Assembly: GCA_020310875.1 (NCBI GenBank)
Contig: CM035441.1
Coordinates: forward strand, 82,252,878-82,316,877
Source: Ceratopteris richardii
Lineage: Eukaryota > Streptophyta > Polypodiopsida > Polypodiales > Pteridaceae
Length of the DNA stretch: 64,000 nucleotides
Direction of reading: 5' to 3'
Shown here one piece after another: positions 1 to 12,420 of this stretch. Position 1 is the first letter of the stretch. Each line of letters starts with the position of its first letter. Position numbers and translations under genes: made by a program. The notes beneath the pieces were generated by a model. It saw only the letters and a program-made list of their open reading frames with translations. It did no database searches and had not been told where the DNA came from.

Positions 1-160
1 GCACATGCATCAAGTCAATTCATATCTAAGGATGAAGACGAGATACTTTGGGATGTGATTAGAGTTATTGTAAACAATATCATTATGGTCATATGGAAAA
101 TCTTTTTAAGCGAGCATACCAATAAAGGTCATACCACTTTTGATTCGCATCTACTTGTGA

Positions 161-577
161 ACTTCACAAAAACATAGAGAGTTAGTACATGAGACACAAA
201 AACTTAATCTTGAATTTAGATTATTGCATTATAATCAAAAAGATACCTTGAAGATTTCTTTTGCATGGTTAAATACGTTTATATTCAATGCAGAATGGTA
301 CAAAGTGATCGTTGCTGGCCGAACTAATAATATAGGAAAAGATCCTAGTGCCTTTGTACAAATAGATTCAACGAAATTCTAGTCTCATGGTCATGACATG
401 TCTAGGTTTCTTCAGCACTATGAACAAGTGTATCCAACAAAGAAACGAGTATTTAAAAAATATGGTATACTAGAAACCGTACATGATTTAGACTTAGTGC
501 CTCCTTCAAGTACCATACGACATGCTATCATAGAACCTCCTCCTGAACAAGCATGTGAGGATACTCAAGAATCTTAA
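161..577 (+). pseudogene. unidentified degenerate ORF fragment
   Basis: One frame stays open for about 138 codons with a single internal TAG at 380-382 and ends in TAA at 575-577. The conceptual product has a Trp-Tyr-Lys segment after an aromatic-rich stretch, a KKRVFKKYG basic segment, an acidic LDLVPPSS segment and a proline/acid-rich tail. I do not recognise the family. The low density of stops over 400 bases in such AT-rich DNA suggests a recently decayed coding region, possibly part of a mobile element or a processed gene copy, rather than chance. It lies downstream of the 3' end of the minus-strand MADS gene and in the opposite orientation. Confidence 0.35.
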
Positions 578-1713
<1,136 letters not shown>

Positions 1714-1893
1714 TCAGGAGTCTACTCCGTCAACTGTTGATTTGAACAGTCGACGTGGGCAGGCTAGTTTCAGGGTAGTGTCAGCTTCGTTCGACTCGGC
1801 TTCGTGATTCTGTGATATATTCGCAGTTTGTGACTCGATGTCCGCTTGATGCAAAGCTGTTGGAATTACCACTTTGGGGGCCGCCACAGTCAC
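1714..1893 (-). CDS. MADS-box gene, last exon (C-terminal domain)
   Basis: The acceptor is GTGAAG followed by a phase-0 GTG codon. A CTAAC branch-point-like motif lies about 40 bases upstream on the gene strand. The exon encodes a polar, Glu/Asn-rich tail with a DTTLKL motif about 20 residues before the TGA stop. The C-terminal domain of MIKC proteins modulates activation and higher-order complexes and is the least conserved part, so divergence here is expected. A further small exon between 1893 and 2276 cannot be excluded, but frame and phase already fit without one. Confidence 0.75.
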   Translation of the reverse strand: MTVAAPKVVIPTALHQADIESQTANISQNHEAESNEADTTLKLACPRRLFKSTVDGVDS

Positions 1894-4800
1894 CTTCACA
1901 ATCAAGAGAACATATATACATGACTCGTTAGACTAGAGTGCATGGAAGTCTCTGGAAAAAACAATGTGTTCATATAGTAACATCGCTCATAGACTTTTCC
2001 GATGCATCCCAGATAAGGCGATTGCCTATCGTTTTCCTCGTACATGCAATTGTCAGCTCTACTTAAAAACGGTATGTTCAACACTGTACCAACATTTTCC
2101 TTCTTCTATTGCAAGATTACTCACACATTCATTGCTGTAATCAACGCATGAAACAGTTGTTTGGACAAATTCGTATAAAATAAATAGATTTCAGTCTTGC
2201 GTCAATATCAATTTGAAACTTTATCTCTCATCTACAAGCTTCAAGGACACTGAAAAAAGATTATAAAGGCCTTACCTTCCACATCAGTGCCTGATTCTCA
2301 CATTGCAGGCTCTTCTCCTGTATAAAAGTATCAATCCATATGTTTAATCCATTTCCCCGGATTTATTTATCCTTACACACTCGCACATGCCCATTTGATG
2401 CACATATATTAGCCCATTCCTGTTTTAATCAAGGGCAAGAGATAAGTACCTTTGCACGGAGCTCTTGAGCGCGTTCCATCATCAAATCTGCCTGTTGAGT
2501 CTCCTCACAAAGTTAGGTTGCGCGTTTCCATGTTCCATATACTCCTAAAAATCTCAAACAATGCTATTATTACCTTTGCCGACCGAATTCTGCTTAATCC
2601 TCTGTTAATTTGGCCTTCGAGGACTTCGAGGTTTTCCAGACGAAGTCCCTCGAGATTCTCCCCAACCATGTTTCTGCAATTAGCATCATTAATCATCGTA
2701 ATCTTACACAGGTACATGGCAAGGAATAATTTATAACGAAAAGATCAATGAAGCTAGACATTTTGAGCAGGCGTACCTCTGTTTCTGCTCGAACGATATT
2801 AATCGCTCATTGAGTTGTTTAGCTTTATCTTTCCAGTAATGCAGATTTGTCTTTAGAAAATGTATCTTCTTCTTTTACACTCAACGCTTTCATCTTTTAT
2901 GTCTCGTTAAGTTGGGAAAAAATTTGAGTCTTAAAATTAACATACAAACCGCAAGAGATTAGAAAACTCATAGATTTCAGTCCTTAGCCAGATTTAGTCG
3001 ATGCCAATTGTGTAACTCGCACTTAAGAAGTAATTGGCATATTTTTATGAGATTATTTATACAATTCACTTGAAATCTAACCTCCATTCAACTCTGTTGC
3101 TTTAAATAGTCAAAGCGCATCAGAATGTGATCATTCATAGCCAAATACAACCGAAGCTTACTCTCCCTTGCTTAAAGTACATATATGACGTGCTTAAATC
3201 GTCTTTCAATAAAGTATATATATGCTTAAATCGTATGCATGAATGAAATCTGTGCATGTCCCTTGAAATAGAATTAGGTAGCTGATCTCTTTTAAGTATT
3301 TTGTACCTAAACGAGACGATCTCTATCAACCATTGATGCAAACCACGTCCTTTGAATTCGAGAAAGTGAAAAATGTGAAAAACATTCCTTTGATACATTC
3401 CATCGTATTCTGGTATTATATGCGTAATATGATTTAGTATATTCTGAGACCTCTTGGCCATTCCATAGAAAACTCTAGGTGGAATAAATCCTATGCAAAT
3501 ACTATTGCGAGATCAACTAAACATGTTTGAACAAACACACCTAACAAGTAACATGGATTGATATAATTGTTCTTGTTCTATTCAAAACAGCTATATTAGT
3601 CGAATTCAAGCTGTAAATATGTCTCTGGGGCCAAAGACAGCAAAAGCAGGCTGTTTGATAGGCACCTATTAATGAAATAGAAAAATTGCATGTTGTTGGT
3701 GCAAATATCATGCCTTAACATTTGTCTAGGCATTGAAGAAGATATGTGCAATCATGTGATGATTCACATGAACCATTGCTTGTAACCATTTGATCATTAA
3801 CCATTGTAAAAGTTGTTTTACTTGAGAGAATCTTGTAAATCCACATATCTCGTGGAGTTAGGAGAAGGATAAGTTACAAGTTTCAATGAAGGAATTCCTC
3901 CTCAATCATAGGGAATACTTTTAGACTTGTGGCTAAGGGTTTTGCAAAACCCCAAGGAATTGATTATGAAGATACATTTTCACCTTTGGCTAGAATGCCA
4001 ACCATCAGAGTATTGGTAAGTGTGACTGCATCTAAGAATTCGAAAATGTATCAACTAGATGTGAAGAATGCCTTTCTCAATGGCTAGATTTCAGAGGAGG
4101 TTTACATGGCTCAACCTCCTGGCTATGAAGACCCAATCAAGGTTAATTATATGTGCAAATTGAACAAAGCTCTTTATGGTTTGAAGTAGGCACCTAGGGC
4201 ATGGAATCATAGGTACCTTCAAGATCAAGGATTCATGATGAGCAAGGCAGATTCTTCTCTATTTGTCAAGAAAAGTAACTTAGAAACGATATACTTATGT
4301 GTATATGTTGATGACATCATCTTGATAGATAGTGATTCCAATGGCATCAAACAAATCAAGAACCAAATGATGCAGGAGTTCAAAATTAGTGACCTAGGGC
4401 TTCTAAAGTATTTTCTTGGACTTGACTTAGTCTATACAAATTTTGGAATTTACACACTCAAAGGAAATATGTGCAGGACATGTTGAAAAAGTTCCACTTG
4501 GAGAATGCAAAGGTAGGTAGCACCCCTATGGAGGTAAACCCAAAATTGAGTGCTCATGAAGGTGATTTGCATGAAGACATTGTAGGATATCAAAGCATAG
4601 TTGGAAGTCTAAACAATGCAACCTTAAGAAGGATTGACATAGCTTATGGAGTAAGTGCTCTAAGTCAATTCATGCATAAAGCTAGAGAACCTCACTTGGG
4701 AGCTGCTAAAAGGATTTTGAAGTATCTCAAGCGTACTCAAAATCAAGGACTTTACTTTCATACACATCAGATTGGACGTTAAGCTTTACTTAGATGCAGA

Positions 4801-7800
4801 TTGGGTTGTAAGGATGAGAGAAGGAGTACTTCTGGATATCTTTCTTTTGCAGGTGATAAGCCCATTCATGGTCTTCCAAGAAGCAACCAACTGTTGCTCT
4901 ATCTTCAATAGAGGCTGAATACAAGGGATTAGCAAATGCTACACAAGAAGCAATTTGGATTAGATTGCTATATTCAGATTTGGGACTTCACACTTATTCC
5001 CCTATGATCTTTGGTGACAATACAAGTTCTTTGCATCTTGTAGCCAATCCTATTCATCATGCAAGAACCAAGCATATAGAAGTACACTATCACTATGTTA
5101 GAGAAAAGTTATTAAGCAAAGAGATTCAGTTGGCATATGTATCTACAAACATGCAACCAAAGCAGTTCATGATACTAAATTTTACAGGTTTAAAGTAATG
5201 ATTGGATTGCAAGACATTCAAGAAGAATCATGAAGACGTACAAGCCAAGATGTTTGGCTTGAGAGGGAGTTGTGGTGCAAATATCAAGCCCTTACATCTG
5301 GCTAGGCATTGAAGAAGATATGTGCAATCATGTGATGAGTCCGAGAAGTAGGAAACATATGTTCATGCTCTCTATGTACTCTACAATTTGTGTGAATTTT
5401 GTAGGTATCTTGCGGAGTATTGTGTTTGCCCTTTCAACTCCTTTTTCTATGTGTGAAGGCATCATTGTGTAGCTCTATCAAAGACAATCCATATTGGTAT
5501 ATCACCATCACATCACTTCACTCGTATCTAAGCAGATCAAACAAAAGAAGGTTTTTCTTGCTGTAAGAGTGAAGTGAGCACCCACCCGAGGATTATGAGT
5601 AAGGTGGTGACAAGACATGCCTTTGCATTCGAGTCACCACAGTCAGCATTGGAATTTTTGCTTATTCCTGAGGGAGGGGCTCAACAATGAAGAAAGATGG
5701 TGGTTCCTAGTACTTCTCAGAAGATCACCCATCCCACTTCCATTCTCATCATAGCTTGCTTAAAACGCAATAACTTGCCACTAAGATACACTATAGTGGT
5801 GTTTGAGGAGGGGGAAGACTACGGTTCACATTACCTTGAGCACATTTTCATCTTTCAAATCTTCAATCTTTGCTTTTGAAGCCTATTTTGAAGCAATTGT
5901 GGGGTGACTTATGGAGCCATCATGGAGTACTTTCACACATAGTTCTCTTTACATAGGTTCAAGAAAATGAAGGAGAGCATTCTTTGTACTTCTCCAACAA
6001 CAAGTACTCATCTTTGAGCATGTGTTTTTCAGTCACACTAGTAAATATACAAGTTTCTTGAAACGTTTTCAATTATGATGGGAGCAAACACAAGTTTAAT
6101 TAGGGTTTTGAGCCTAATGACTAGAGTTGAAAAACACTTGCAAGTGTCATTGGCTAGTGTTTGGGCTGCAAATTCAGCCTTTCACTATCCATTTACTGCA
6201 TATACTAAGCACATACACACTGTATACTTCTGTAGTGCTTATGTACATCCATAAGGTCATTGATTTTTACGCTTTTGCATAAAGCCTTTGACATTGATAT
6301 TAGATAAAGAGGGTCATGGTGAGGTTTTTGTAAGTCAAAAACACCCACATATTGGGACCTCTTTAGTGATGGAGCTAGAAGATTTACCCAGCCTCACCAT
6401 AGGAGATGTATGCTAGTTGTTCATAAGAGCTCGATAAGCCTAGGATTCTTTTGGTTAAGTGGTTATATGCAATGGAGTCCATGGTCACTATGTAGATCTA
6501 CATGTTTTTCCTTGTAGCCTTATGAGTTTTTGGCTATATTCATATACTCATTTAGTAGAGGACACTCTCGCAAATGTTTTCCAATGTTTTGGTTTTCACT
6601 ATAGAGTGGTTGATTTTGCTCCTTGACACACTTATTTGTGTGATCACACATATTCTCACATAATCCATTTGGTTGGTCGTTGTTTTTTATCAATCCATAT
6701 TTGTGGGGAGACTATCAAATTTTTCCCAAAATCTGACACTTGGTCATCCCTTTTTTTATCCTTAGTTGTGTTTTGGAATATTCTAGCTCCACTGGCATTC
6801 TGTTGAACTCTCTATAATCATGGAATTATAAATCTCAAGCACATCTAGTGGATCTAGGTCTAGTTCCACTATTCCCAAGAGGATCTTGAACTTGCAACAC
6901 AAAGACAATTTTTAGATCTAAAAATTTGCTGGTGTGTTAATTCAAATGATACAATGGAATCCCCTAAATGGCTCAAAGAAGCCTATTGATCATATGGATG
7001 ATAATGATTGGGATGAATTGGATGAAATGGCTAGCTCTACCATTCGATTGCACCTCACACATAATGTTTACTTTATAGCACTGGACTTGGATAGTGAAGA
7101 CGATTTTTGAAAAAAATTATACAATAAATATGAAAAAGAAATGGCATCAAATAAAGTGTATTTGGTGAGAAAGTAATATAACCCTCACACAAAGGATGCA
7201 GATAGTTTGGCTTCTCATCTTAGTGACTCTAAATCTAATTCTATATTCTCTCATGTACAGGCTCAAAAAATGGAGATATATAATGAAACAAAAGGAGTCT
7301 TGTTGCTATTCACCTTTCCATCATCATGGAATACATTTTTCTAGCTATTAGCAATAGTGCACCTGGTGGTAATTTGGTCTATTCTTAAATATGTGGAGCA
7401 TTCTTGAGTGAGGAGATTTGTAGAAAATCTTTTGTTGGCACTTAGATTGGAGATGCATATAGTGTTTGTGACTCTTATCAAGGAAAAAATGGTCAATGGA
7501 ATAAGAGTAGAACTAAATCCAAGAGGAGGAATATTCAATGACATTATTGTAACAAGAAAAGACACATGAAGAAAGACTTGTATGCATTAAATAATGTTAA
7601 AGGTAAAGGCAAAATATTGATTGGCATGTTAAATAGGTACCTACACCATCTTCTTTGACTCTAAAGACTGAAGAAATCAATGTTATTTTTGATGACGCTT
7701 ATTTTTTCATACCTGATAGTAATGTGCCCATTGAGGCTCTCATCTCTGATTCTATTTCCCAAACACCGCTACTAGATTCTAGTTCTTCTTTCCATGTGAC

Positions 7801-10018
7801 AACACATAGAGAATGGTTCTCTACTTATGCAACGAAGTCTCTTTGTACTGTGAGACATGGTGACTCTTACTAGTGTGAGGATTTCTAGATTGGAGATGTG
7901 GTTATGGAGTTATTTTATGGTTGAAAATTTACTAGGCATAATATACACCATGTACCTCAGTTATCATGTAGTGTATTGTTAGTTGGTCAACTTGATGACC
8001 TTGGTTAGAACCTGGTTTTCTATCTTGCGTCCTCTCGTATAACAATGGCCAATATGTTTATTGCAAAAGGAAGCATAGTTGGCTCACTTCACCCTTTATT
8101 TGTATCACAAAAAAATATTGGGTGGTTTGGGACTTCTTGGGAAGTACTTGCTAAAAAACGTACTCGAAGAATTGCATTCTCACATCTAGGGAGAGTTTAT
8201 TTTTCCAAGAAAAGGAACCAAATCTTCAAAAGAAATTATTGGCTTTTGGACAAGACCAAGACTTAAAGCTTTATTGCTTGTCCAAAAGATAACTGTTTTT
8301 AACGCACATGCTTGCGTGTGCTTTTCAAGGTAGACAACAAACTCAATGCTCTGCATGAAGTTGAAACCGCAAGGAGGTGATTCCAACTTGATTATTAATC
8401 ATGTGATCAATCCATTGCAGATTTTATTTTGGTGGTCATGTGTGTGAGCACACTTAGGATTACTAGGGAGCTTTTGTCCCTCTTTAAGAGGTTTTCTTCC
8501 CAGCTTATTCACACATCCGTAATCCTAAACGGTTACTTACCTTTATACATTAGCCACTAAGTAATACACTCTACATGGTGCTCGTAAGCCTCTTCTTCTT
8601 CCTCGTCCTATTTATGTGCATTCCTAATCCCCAAGCTCGAACAAACAGTATGAGATCATATCGCTTTGTTCACATGCTCAAAAACCGATTTCAGCTCATT
8701 TTCACCTCCAAACACACTATCATAGCCATTGTGAAGGCATAGTTTTCTTTTTGTGTGCTCTTGTTTGATTTCCTGTTCAGCATTACAAGCCCCGAAAGCT
8801 TTTGGCAAGTCTGTTGGACTTTTATTTAGGTATTTTTGCTCATCTCTTATGACAAACAATCACGGCTGCATGTACTCTATGTACTCTACAGTTTGTGTGA
8901 ATTTTGTAGGTATCTTGTGGAGTATTGTGTTTGGCCTTTCAACTCCTTTTTCTATGTGTGAAGGCATAATTGTGTAGCTCTATCAGCATTACAAGCCCCG
9001 AAAGCTTTTGGCAAGTCTGTTGGACTTCTATTTGGGTATTTTTGCTCATCTTTTATGACAAACAATCACGGCTGCATGTGGGCAATCTCTATGGAGCTTG
9101 TAATCACGTGGGCGTAACACCGCTCGAAATGAATCTTCAGCTCACGTGGGAGATATCTTCATGAGCTTCAGGCATTGATATCAATGCTATAAGGTCGCAA
9201 ATGATCCTTCCTATTTCGCTCCATGCTTTGCACAGACATGCCCATGCCCGCCTAAAGTAAAGGATAAACCTGAAACTCATGCATCAAGTCTAAACCACAA
9301 GGAGATGATTCCCACTCCCCTATCATCCGTGTGATCGACCTATATTCACCCACGTTCTGTGCATCTATCAATGGAGGAGCCTTACTACCTCGTTTAAACT
9401 AGTTAAATAACAAGTCGATAGAAATTTCTTAAAAACTGACTTGCTTGATGCTAAACCGTTTGATTGGATTTATACGACAAAAACATGCCAGTAACCGAAA
9501 TAAGATTTTCTATGTAAGGCTATCAGAAACATTCGTCAATATTCTACCTGCTGCAAAGAAAAAGTTTTATTATCAGCTACGTTACTCTGTTTCTTGATTT
9601 CATTGAATCAAATTCATGGTGGTATTGTGGTATTGAGCGAGAGAAAGACCTCCGCTTTGAGAAACCGGAATTTCTATGAATATAGAACACACTTAGAATA
9701 CGAACCATTAGGCCCATTGCTTATAATTCTTTCTCACGCGAGCTATGCACAGTTTGAGACCTCGATATCAATTTATAGATGGCAATACCTTTCGCACACC
9801 ATTTTATTTTCTTCGAGAAAAAACCTAATTGTGAAACACCCATTTCGCTTCCTCAGGCAAAATCAATACCAAGCAATAAGCCTGAACATGAATGAAAATC
9901 AAAATAACAAAGGTAAAAATAATCGTCCAATACCTCGCAATCAGTCGGGACTGAAGCGGCTCCAGCTGATGCTATTCTTGACTTGCTTTTGTACCTTTCA
10001 AGGATCTTCCTTATGCCC
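1714..10018 (-). CDS. MIKC-type MADS-box transcription factor, exons 2 to last (5' exon missing)
   Basis: Six minus-strand exons join in one frame: 10018-9934 (85 bp), 2850-2777 (74), 2673-2574 (100), 2491-2450 (42), 2317-2276 (42) and 1893-1714 (180 with TGA), giving about 173 residues. Exon 2 encodes an I domain with KILERYK; exons 3-6 encode a K domain ([14 protein letters not shown], then MVGENLEGL and GLSRIRS, then two 14-codon coiled-coil exons). The last exon ends with a DTTLKL motif like the DTSLKL tail known in several MIKC subfamilies. The 100/42/42 bp exon series and the phases match MIKC genes. All donors are GT and all acceptors AG. MIKC proteins bind CArG boxes as dimers or tetramers in the nucleus through the K domain. 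The MADS-domain exon is not seen in the window, so intron 1 is either over 54 kb or the gene is truncated. Intron 2 is 7.1 kb and full of copia debris. The subfamily is unresolved. Confidence 0.88.
2276..2317 (-). CDS. MADS-box gene, 42 bp K-domain exon 6
   Basis: Exactly 14 codons between ATACAG (acceptor) and GTAAGG (donor), starting [11 protein letters not shown]. It matches the usual 42 bp exon encoding the E-K-L-L-x-E-E-N-x-x-L part of the third K helix. Both borders are phase 0. Confidence 0.88.
2450..2491 (-). CDS. MADS-box gene, 42 bp K-domain exon 5
   Basis: Exactly 14 codons ([14 protein letters not shown]) between CAACAG and GTACTT, both phase 0. It has the length and heptad pattern of the canonical 42 bp exon 5 of MIKC genes. 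Confidence 0.88.
2574..2673 (-). CDS. MADS-box gene, 100 bp K-domain exon 4
   Basis: Exactly 100 bp between TTGCAG and GTAATA. The first base completes an Arg codon split from exon 3, then 33 codons follow, including [16 protein letters not shown] and GLSRIRS. These are the hallmark K2 residues (GE-L-L then LE-Q then GL-RIR). This exon is the strongest single piece of evidence for the gene. Confidence 0.93.
2777..2850 (-). CDS. MADS-box gene, K-domain exon 3
   Basis: Encodes [22 protein letters not shown], matching the start of the K domain (aromatic-W-x-x-E/K-A-x-x-L). The donor AG|GTACGC leaves a split Arg codon, as is typical. The acceptor I chose (TCTAAAG at 2851) gives 74 bp and the expected phase 0 start. 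An upstream AG near 2868 would add six in-frame codons, so the 5' border is less sure than the others. Confidence 0.78.
3694..5480 (+). mobile_element. truncated copia element with matching terminal repeats
   Basis: The first ~75 bp, starting TGTTGGTGCAAATATCA at 3694, recur after a purine-rich tract at 5271, starting TGTGGTGCAAATATCA. They bracket an RT-RNase H region, so these are the 5' and 3' LTR starts of one element. The 5' LTR and everything from gag to the integrase C-terminus is deleted between about 3770 and 3920. The LTR segment 5370-5480 recurs at 8875-8985. I could not define the 3' end or a target duplication. Confidence 0.65.
3923..5198 (+). pseudogene. copia reverse transcriptase / RNase H remnant
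   Basis: Conceptual translation starts at RLVAKGFA and passes through [21 protein letters not shown] and the catalytic YVDDIIL (about 4306-4326). It continues through FKISDLG, the connection region ([30 protein letters not shown]) and the RNase H end ([16 protein letters not shown]). It is broken by TAG at a Trp position (~4086) and at a Gln position (~4188), and by several frameshifts after 4470, so it cannot make enzyme. Upstream gag, protease and integrase are missing. The sequence resembles the 44.4-47.9 kb copia more than the 38-56 kb family. Confidence 0.85.
5481..6939. other. intronic sequence, no clear feature
   Basis: AT-rich intron sequence. The first part is probably the rest of the 3' LTR and flank of the preceding copia remnant. 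I see no exon or coding domain. Confidence 0.4.
6940..8270 (+). pseudogene. copia gag-protease remnant
   Basis: Conceptual translation gives a gag-like segment ([21 protein letters not shown] at ~7009-7071), later pieces of a lysine-rich region, and a protease-proximal piece ([15 protein letters not shown] near 7780-7825). The last matches the copia pattern in which the protease flap region is followed by H-R-x-W-F. The frame is broken by many stops and shifts. Integrase and RT are absent. It lies in the same orientation as the other copia remnants in MADS intron 2, but whether it belonged to the same insertion is unknown. Confidence 0.6.
8421..8647 (+). repeat. diverged LTR of the 38-56 kb copia family
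   Basis: It shares the ordered blocks of the 230 bp LTRs at 38484 and 43408: GTGTGTGA-CACAC, CCCTCTTTAAGAGGTTTT, CCCAGCTT, GGTTACTTACCTTTATACATT, AGTAATACA and the CTTCTTCTTCCT run. It ends in AACAAACA. The next bases are a degraded primer-binding site, followed by leader sequence related to that family (up to ~8875). An old 5' LTR whose internal region is lost. Confidence 0.7.
8778..8873 (+). repeat. 96 bp direct repeat, copy 1
   Basis: Nearly identical to 8984-9079, with about three mismatches in 96 bp. It lies in copia leader-derived sequence. The two copies bracket a 110 bp LTR-derived segment. Confidence 0.9.
8875..8985 (+). repeat. 111 bp LTR fragment between the direct repeats
   Basis: Aligns without gaps to 5370-5480 with four mismatches, at a constant offset of 3505. 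Neither end corresponds to an LTR terminus, so this is not a solo LTR. Confidence 0.9.
8984..9079 (+). repeat. 96 bp direct repeat, copy 2
   Basis: Second copy of 8778-8873. Confidence 0.9.
9080..9933. other. intron sequence near MADS exon 2
   Basis: 9278-9350 resembles 8347-8420 (a stretch ending near GATGATTCC and TGTGATCGA). No exon or coding domain is visible. Confidence 0.35.
9934..10018 (-). CDS. MADS-box gene, exon 2 (I domain)
   Basis: 85 bp between ATGCAG and GTATTG. One base completes a codon split from exon 1, then 28 codons follow, beginning [14 protein letters not shown]. The (I/M)xKILERY sequence is the MIKC intervening-domain signature just after the MADS domain. The phase pattern (one base, then full codons) is what MIKC exon 2 shows. 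Directly upstream on the gene strand is a long (GA)n tract in place of a polypyrimidine tract. Confidence 0.85.
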
Positions 10019-10019
10019 C

Positions 10020-10170
<151 letters not shown>

Positions 10171-10899
10171 GAAGATTCTTCGTTTGCAGATTAACTATCA
10201 CATTACTCAGAGATGACATAAATAATTACTTTTATCTTTTCTATGCAAATAAGAATTTCTCACACCTCTCAGAAAAGAAACTGAGTTCACTCATAACGCT
10301 TACCTAGATAAACAGATTCAATGTCACCAATCATGCCTTTTTAAGCTATTCTTCACCACTCTAAACATGAACTGTGTTAAATTTTAAGAAAGGTTTTCCC
10401 ATACTGCAAAGAGATTGAACTAAAGAGTTACGAAAATTTTGAAGTAATATATTAGCAAACCAATACAAGTGGAATCACTACAAAATGCTTCATGATCTAC
10501 GAGAACCATACTAACACTACAGGGCCATAGAGGCCAGTCACTATCTCAGACATCAGTGAGATATGGTGTATTGGACTCTGGAAGCAAGCAAGAGGAAAGC
10601 TAAGTAGACCGCTTGCTTCCTTTACCCAATGAAGGCGCTAACCTACACATTTACATCTTATGGGTAATACAATCCTTCATTATTGTGATTTTGAGTATTT
10701 TAGCACTCTTCTTGCGTATTGAAGGTGTAATTTTAGTTTCTGCATTAATTGAAATAACACACTTACACTATATGCTATATCAAGCCTTGTTATGTATGCA
10801 AAAAGCAATGATGCAACCAAAGGCCTATATAAAGACATACACTGGACTAGTTCACTTGCATATGACGTGAATTACACATTTACCTCCATTTGAATTTCA
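10171..10899. other. non-coding, probably MADS intron 1
   Basis: No element or exon recognised. I looked for the MADS domain on the minus strand and did not see it. Confidence 0.4.
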
Positions 10900-12420
10900 G
10901 TTTGTGTGCTTCAAGCATGCCATGCTTCACCAATAGATGCATCAACGTCTTCCTTTGCATTAGCCATACTTCTTTCTAGACCACATCAACAACTAAATTA
11001 TACTTTAATGCAACAAGGTTTGGGATTTTAAACGCCTTCCCAAGCTCATAATTTATGTACTTGATACCATCTTGTTCATTACCTATGATAATAAGATCAC
11101 TATAAGCATATTCATACCTATATACCTTCTCCTCCCTTTGTAAATAAGGAGGGATTTGATTGACTATTTTTGAGCCAACAACTCTACAACTATTCCAAAA
11201 GTACTTGATTCGGACATTAACCTTTCTTCAAGTCATATACGACCTTCCTAATATATTGTACATAATTAAAAAAATTATCATGAAGAAAACCAAAAAGTTG
11301 CTCCATGAAAACTACCTCTTTTAAGTCTCCAGTCAAAAAAAAATTCACATCAAGTTAACATAGTGCCATACTTTTTTATGTGACCAACACAATAATGGTC
11401 TTAACTTAAATTATGAAGGCCAAGTGACTAAATAAAGTTTCCGTAGTAATCCATGGGTCTGAGCAAAACCCTTTGCAACCAATCTAACCTAATGCTTTGT
11501 TATTGTGTCATATAAATATCTCAACCTTGTAGGCCCATTTGCATCCTATTACATTCATCCCTTGCTCCATTTGAGCTAATATTTACATGTATGTTTGTCC
11601 TGCAATGCATCAATCTGCTACCGCATAGCTTCATTCCCCTCTTTACACTTGCAAGCATCTATATACCTATCACACTCATTTTCTTGAACTACTTTAATCA
11701 TTTAAGCTACATGTTTTGGACAAAAATGATTCATATATCAATCTACAATTCGGATAGTTGGCCTTGAAATTTCCTTTGTTCTTTGCTAAGAGGTGTGAAC
11801 TTTCTCTTCCTTGAAAACCTGATTTCAGCCTTTGAAGTTGCTTGTTTCTTTGATGTATGATGTTGCTTCTCCATCATGAAGTTCTAAAATCCTTATTTTA
11901 CATTCATTGCCAGATTTAGCTTCTTCGTTTGAATGGATTCTTGCTATTTCTTTCCATGGTAAAGTGATGTCTAGTCCTTCCTCAATGCTTGAGCTCCTTG
12001 GTCCACTAAGTTCCATGGTTTCTTTCTCTTCTCTTTGAATCTACCTTGGTTCAATCATGTCTTCTACCTATACACATTTCATCCTACCATACCATGGAAG
12101 TAGCTCATCAAATGCTATATGACTAGATACCTTTACCTATTTAGTCTATTGTCTTTAACACCAATGACCCTTTTTCTTATTGGTATACCCAATAAGAATA
12201 ATTTTTTTGCCCTAGGTTGAGGCTAACCTCTTAAATCACTACATATATGCATGTAACACACACAAACAAAGCTCATTAAGTGAAATTGACTAGATCTTTT
12301 ACCTATCCATGCTTCATCGATAAGTCATGGGTGAACTCTTGCGAGAAATACTCTCTCCCTACATCTAACCTTAGAACCTTCACATACCTATTTCCCTCCC
12401 TCTCTAAACATACATTGTTT
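10900..12420 (-). pseudogene. copia integrase-RT remnant
   Basis: Read on the minus strand in order: an integrase core piece (VLRLDVGREYFSQEF near 12330-12400); the integrase C-terminus (IILIGYTNKKKGH near 12180-12210, then VKVSSHIAFDELLPWYG); RT start (VIGCKWAYKV ~11570, then [12 protein letters not shown] ~11460-11500); LNG-type region (TGDLKEVVFMEQ ~11310); and a damaged active-site region (EYAYSDLIIIGN near 11065-11110). The order matches copia pol. Stops and frameshifts are frequent and the YxDD motif has lost its second Asp, so the copy is old and dead. No LTR was found for it. Confidence 0.75.

Larger units (their letters stand above)
2851..9933 (-). other. MADS-box intron 2, 7.1 kb, TE-filled
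   Basis: Lies between exons 2 and 3 of the MADS-box gene. It contains a copia remnant (3.69-5.48 kb), a gag-protease remnant (6.94-8.27 kb), and an LTR plus leader with a local duplication (8.42-9.08 kb). 2881-3690 and 9080-9933 show no recognisable element. Confidence 0.75.

Noticed and set aside
2452..2736. Plus-strand 94-codon open frame over the MADS K-domain exons
   Set aside because: It is the antisense shadow of exons on the minus strand, where exon lengths, phases and motifs all fit a MIKC gene.
8875..8985. A solo LTR between two long target duplications
   Set aside because: The segment lacks LTR termini at both ends, and 96 bp duplications are not integrase products.
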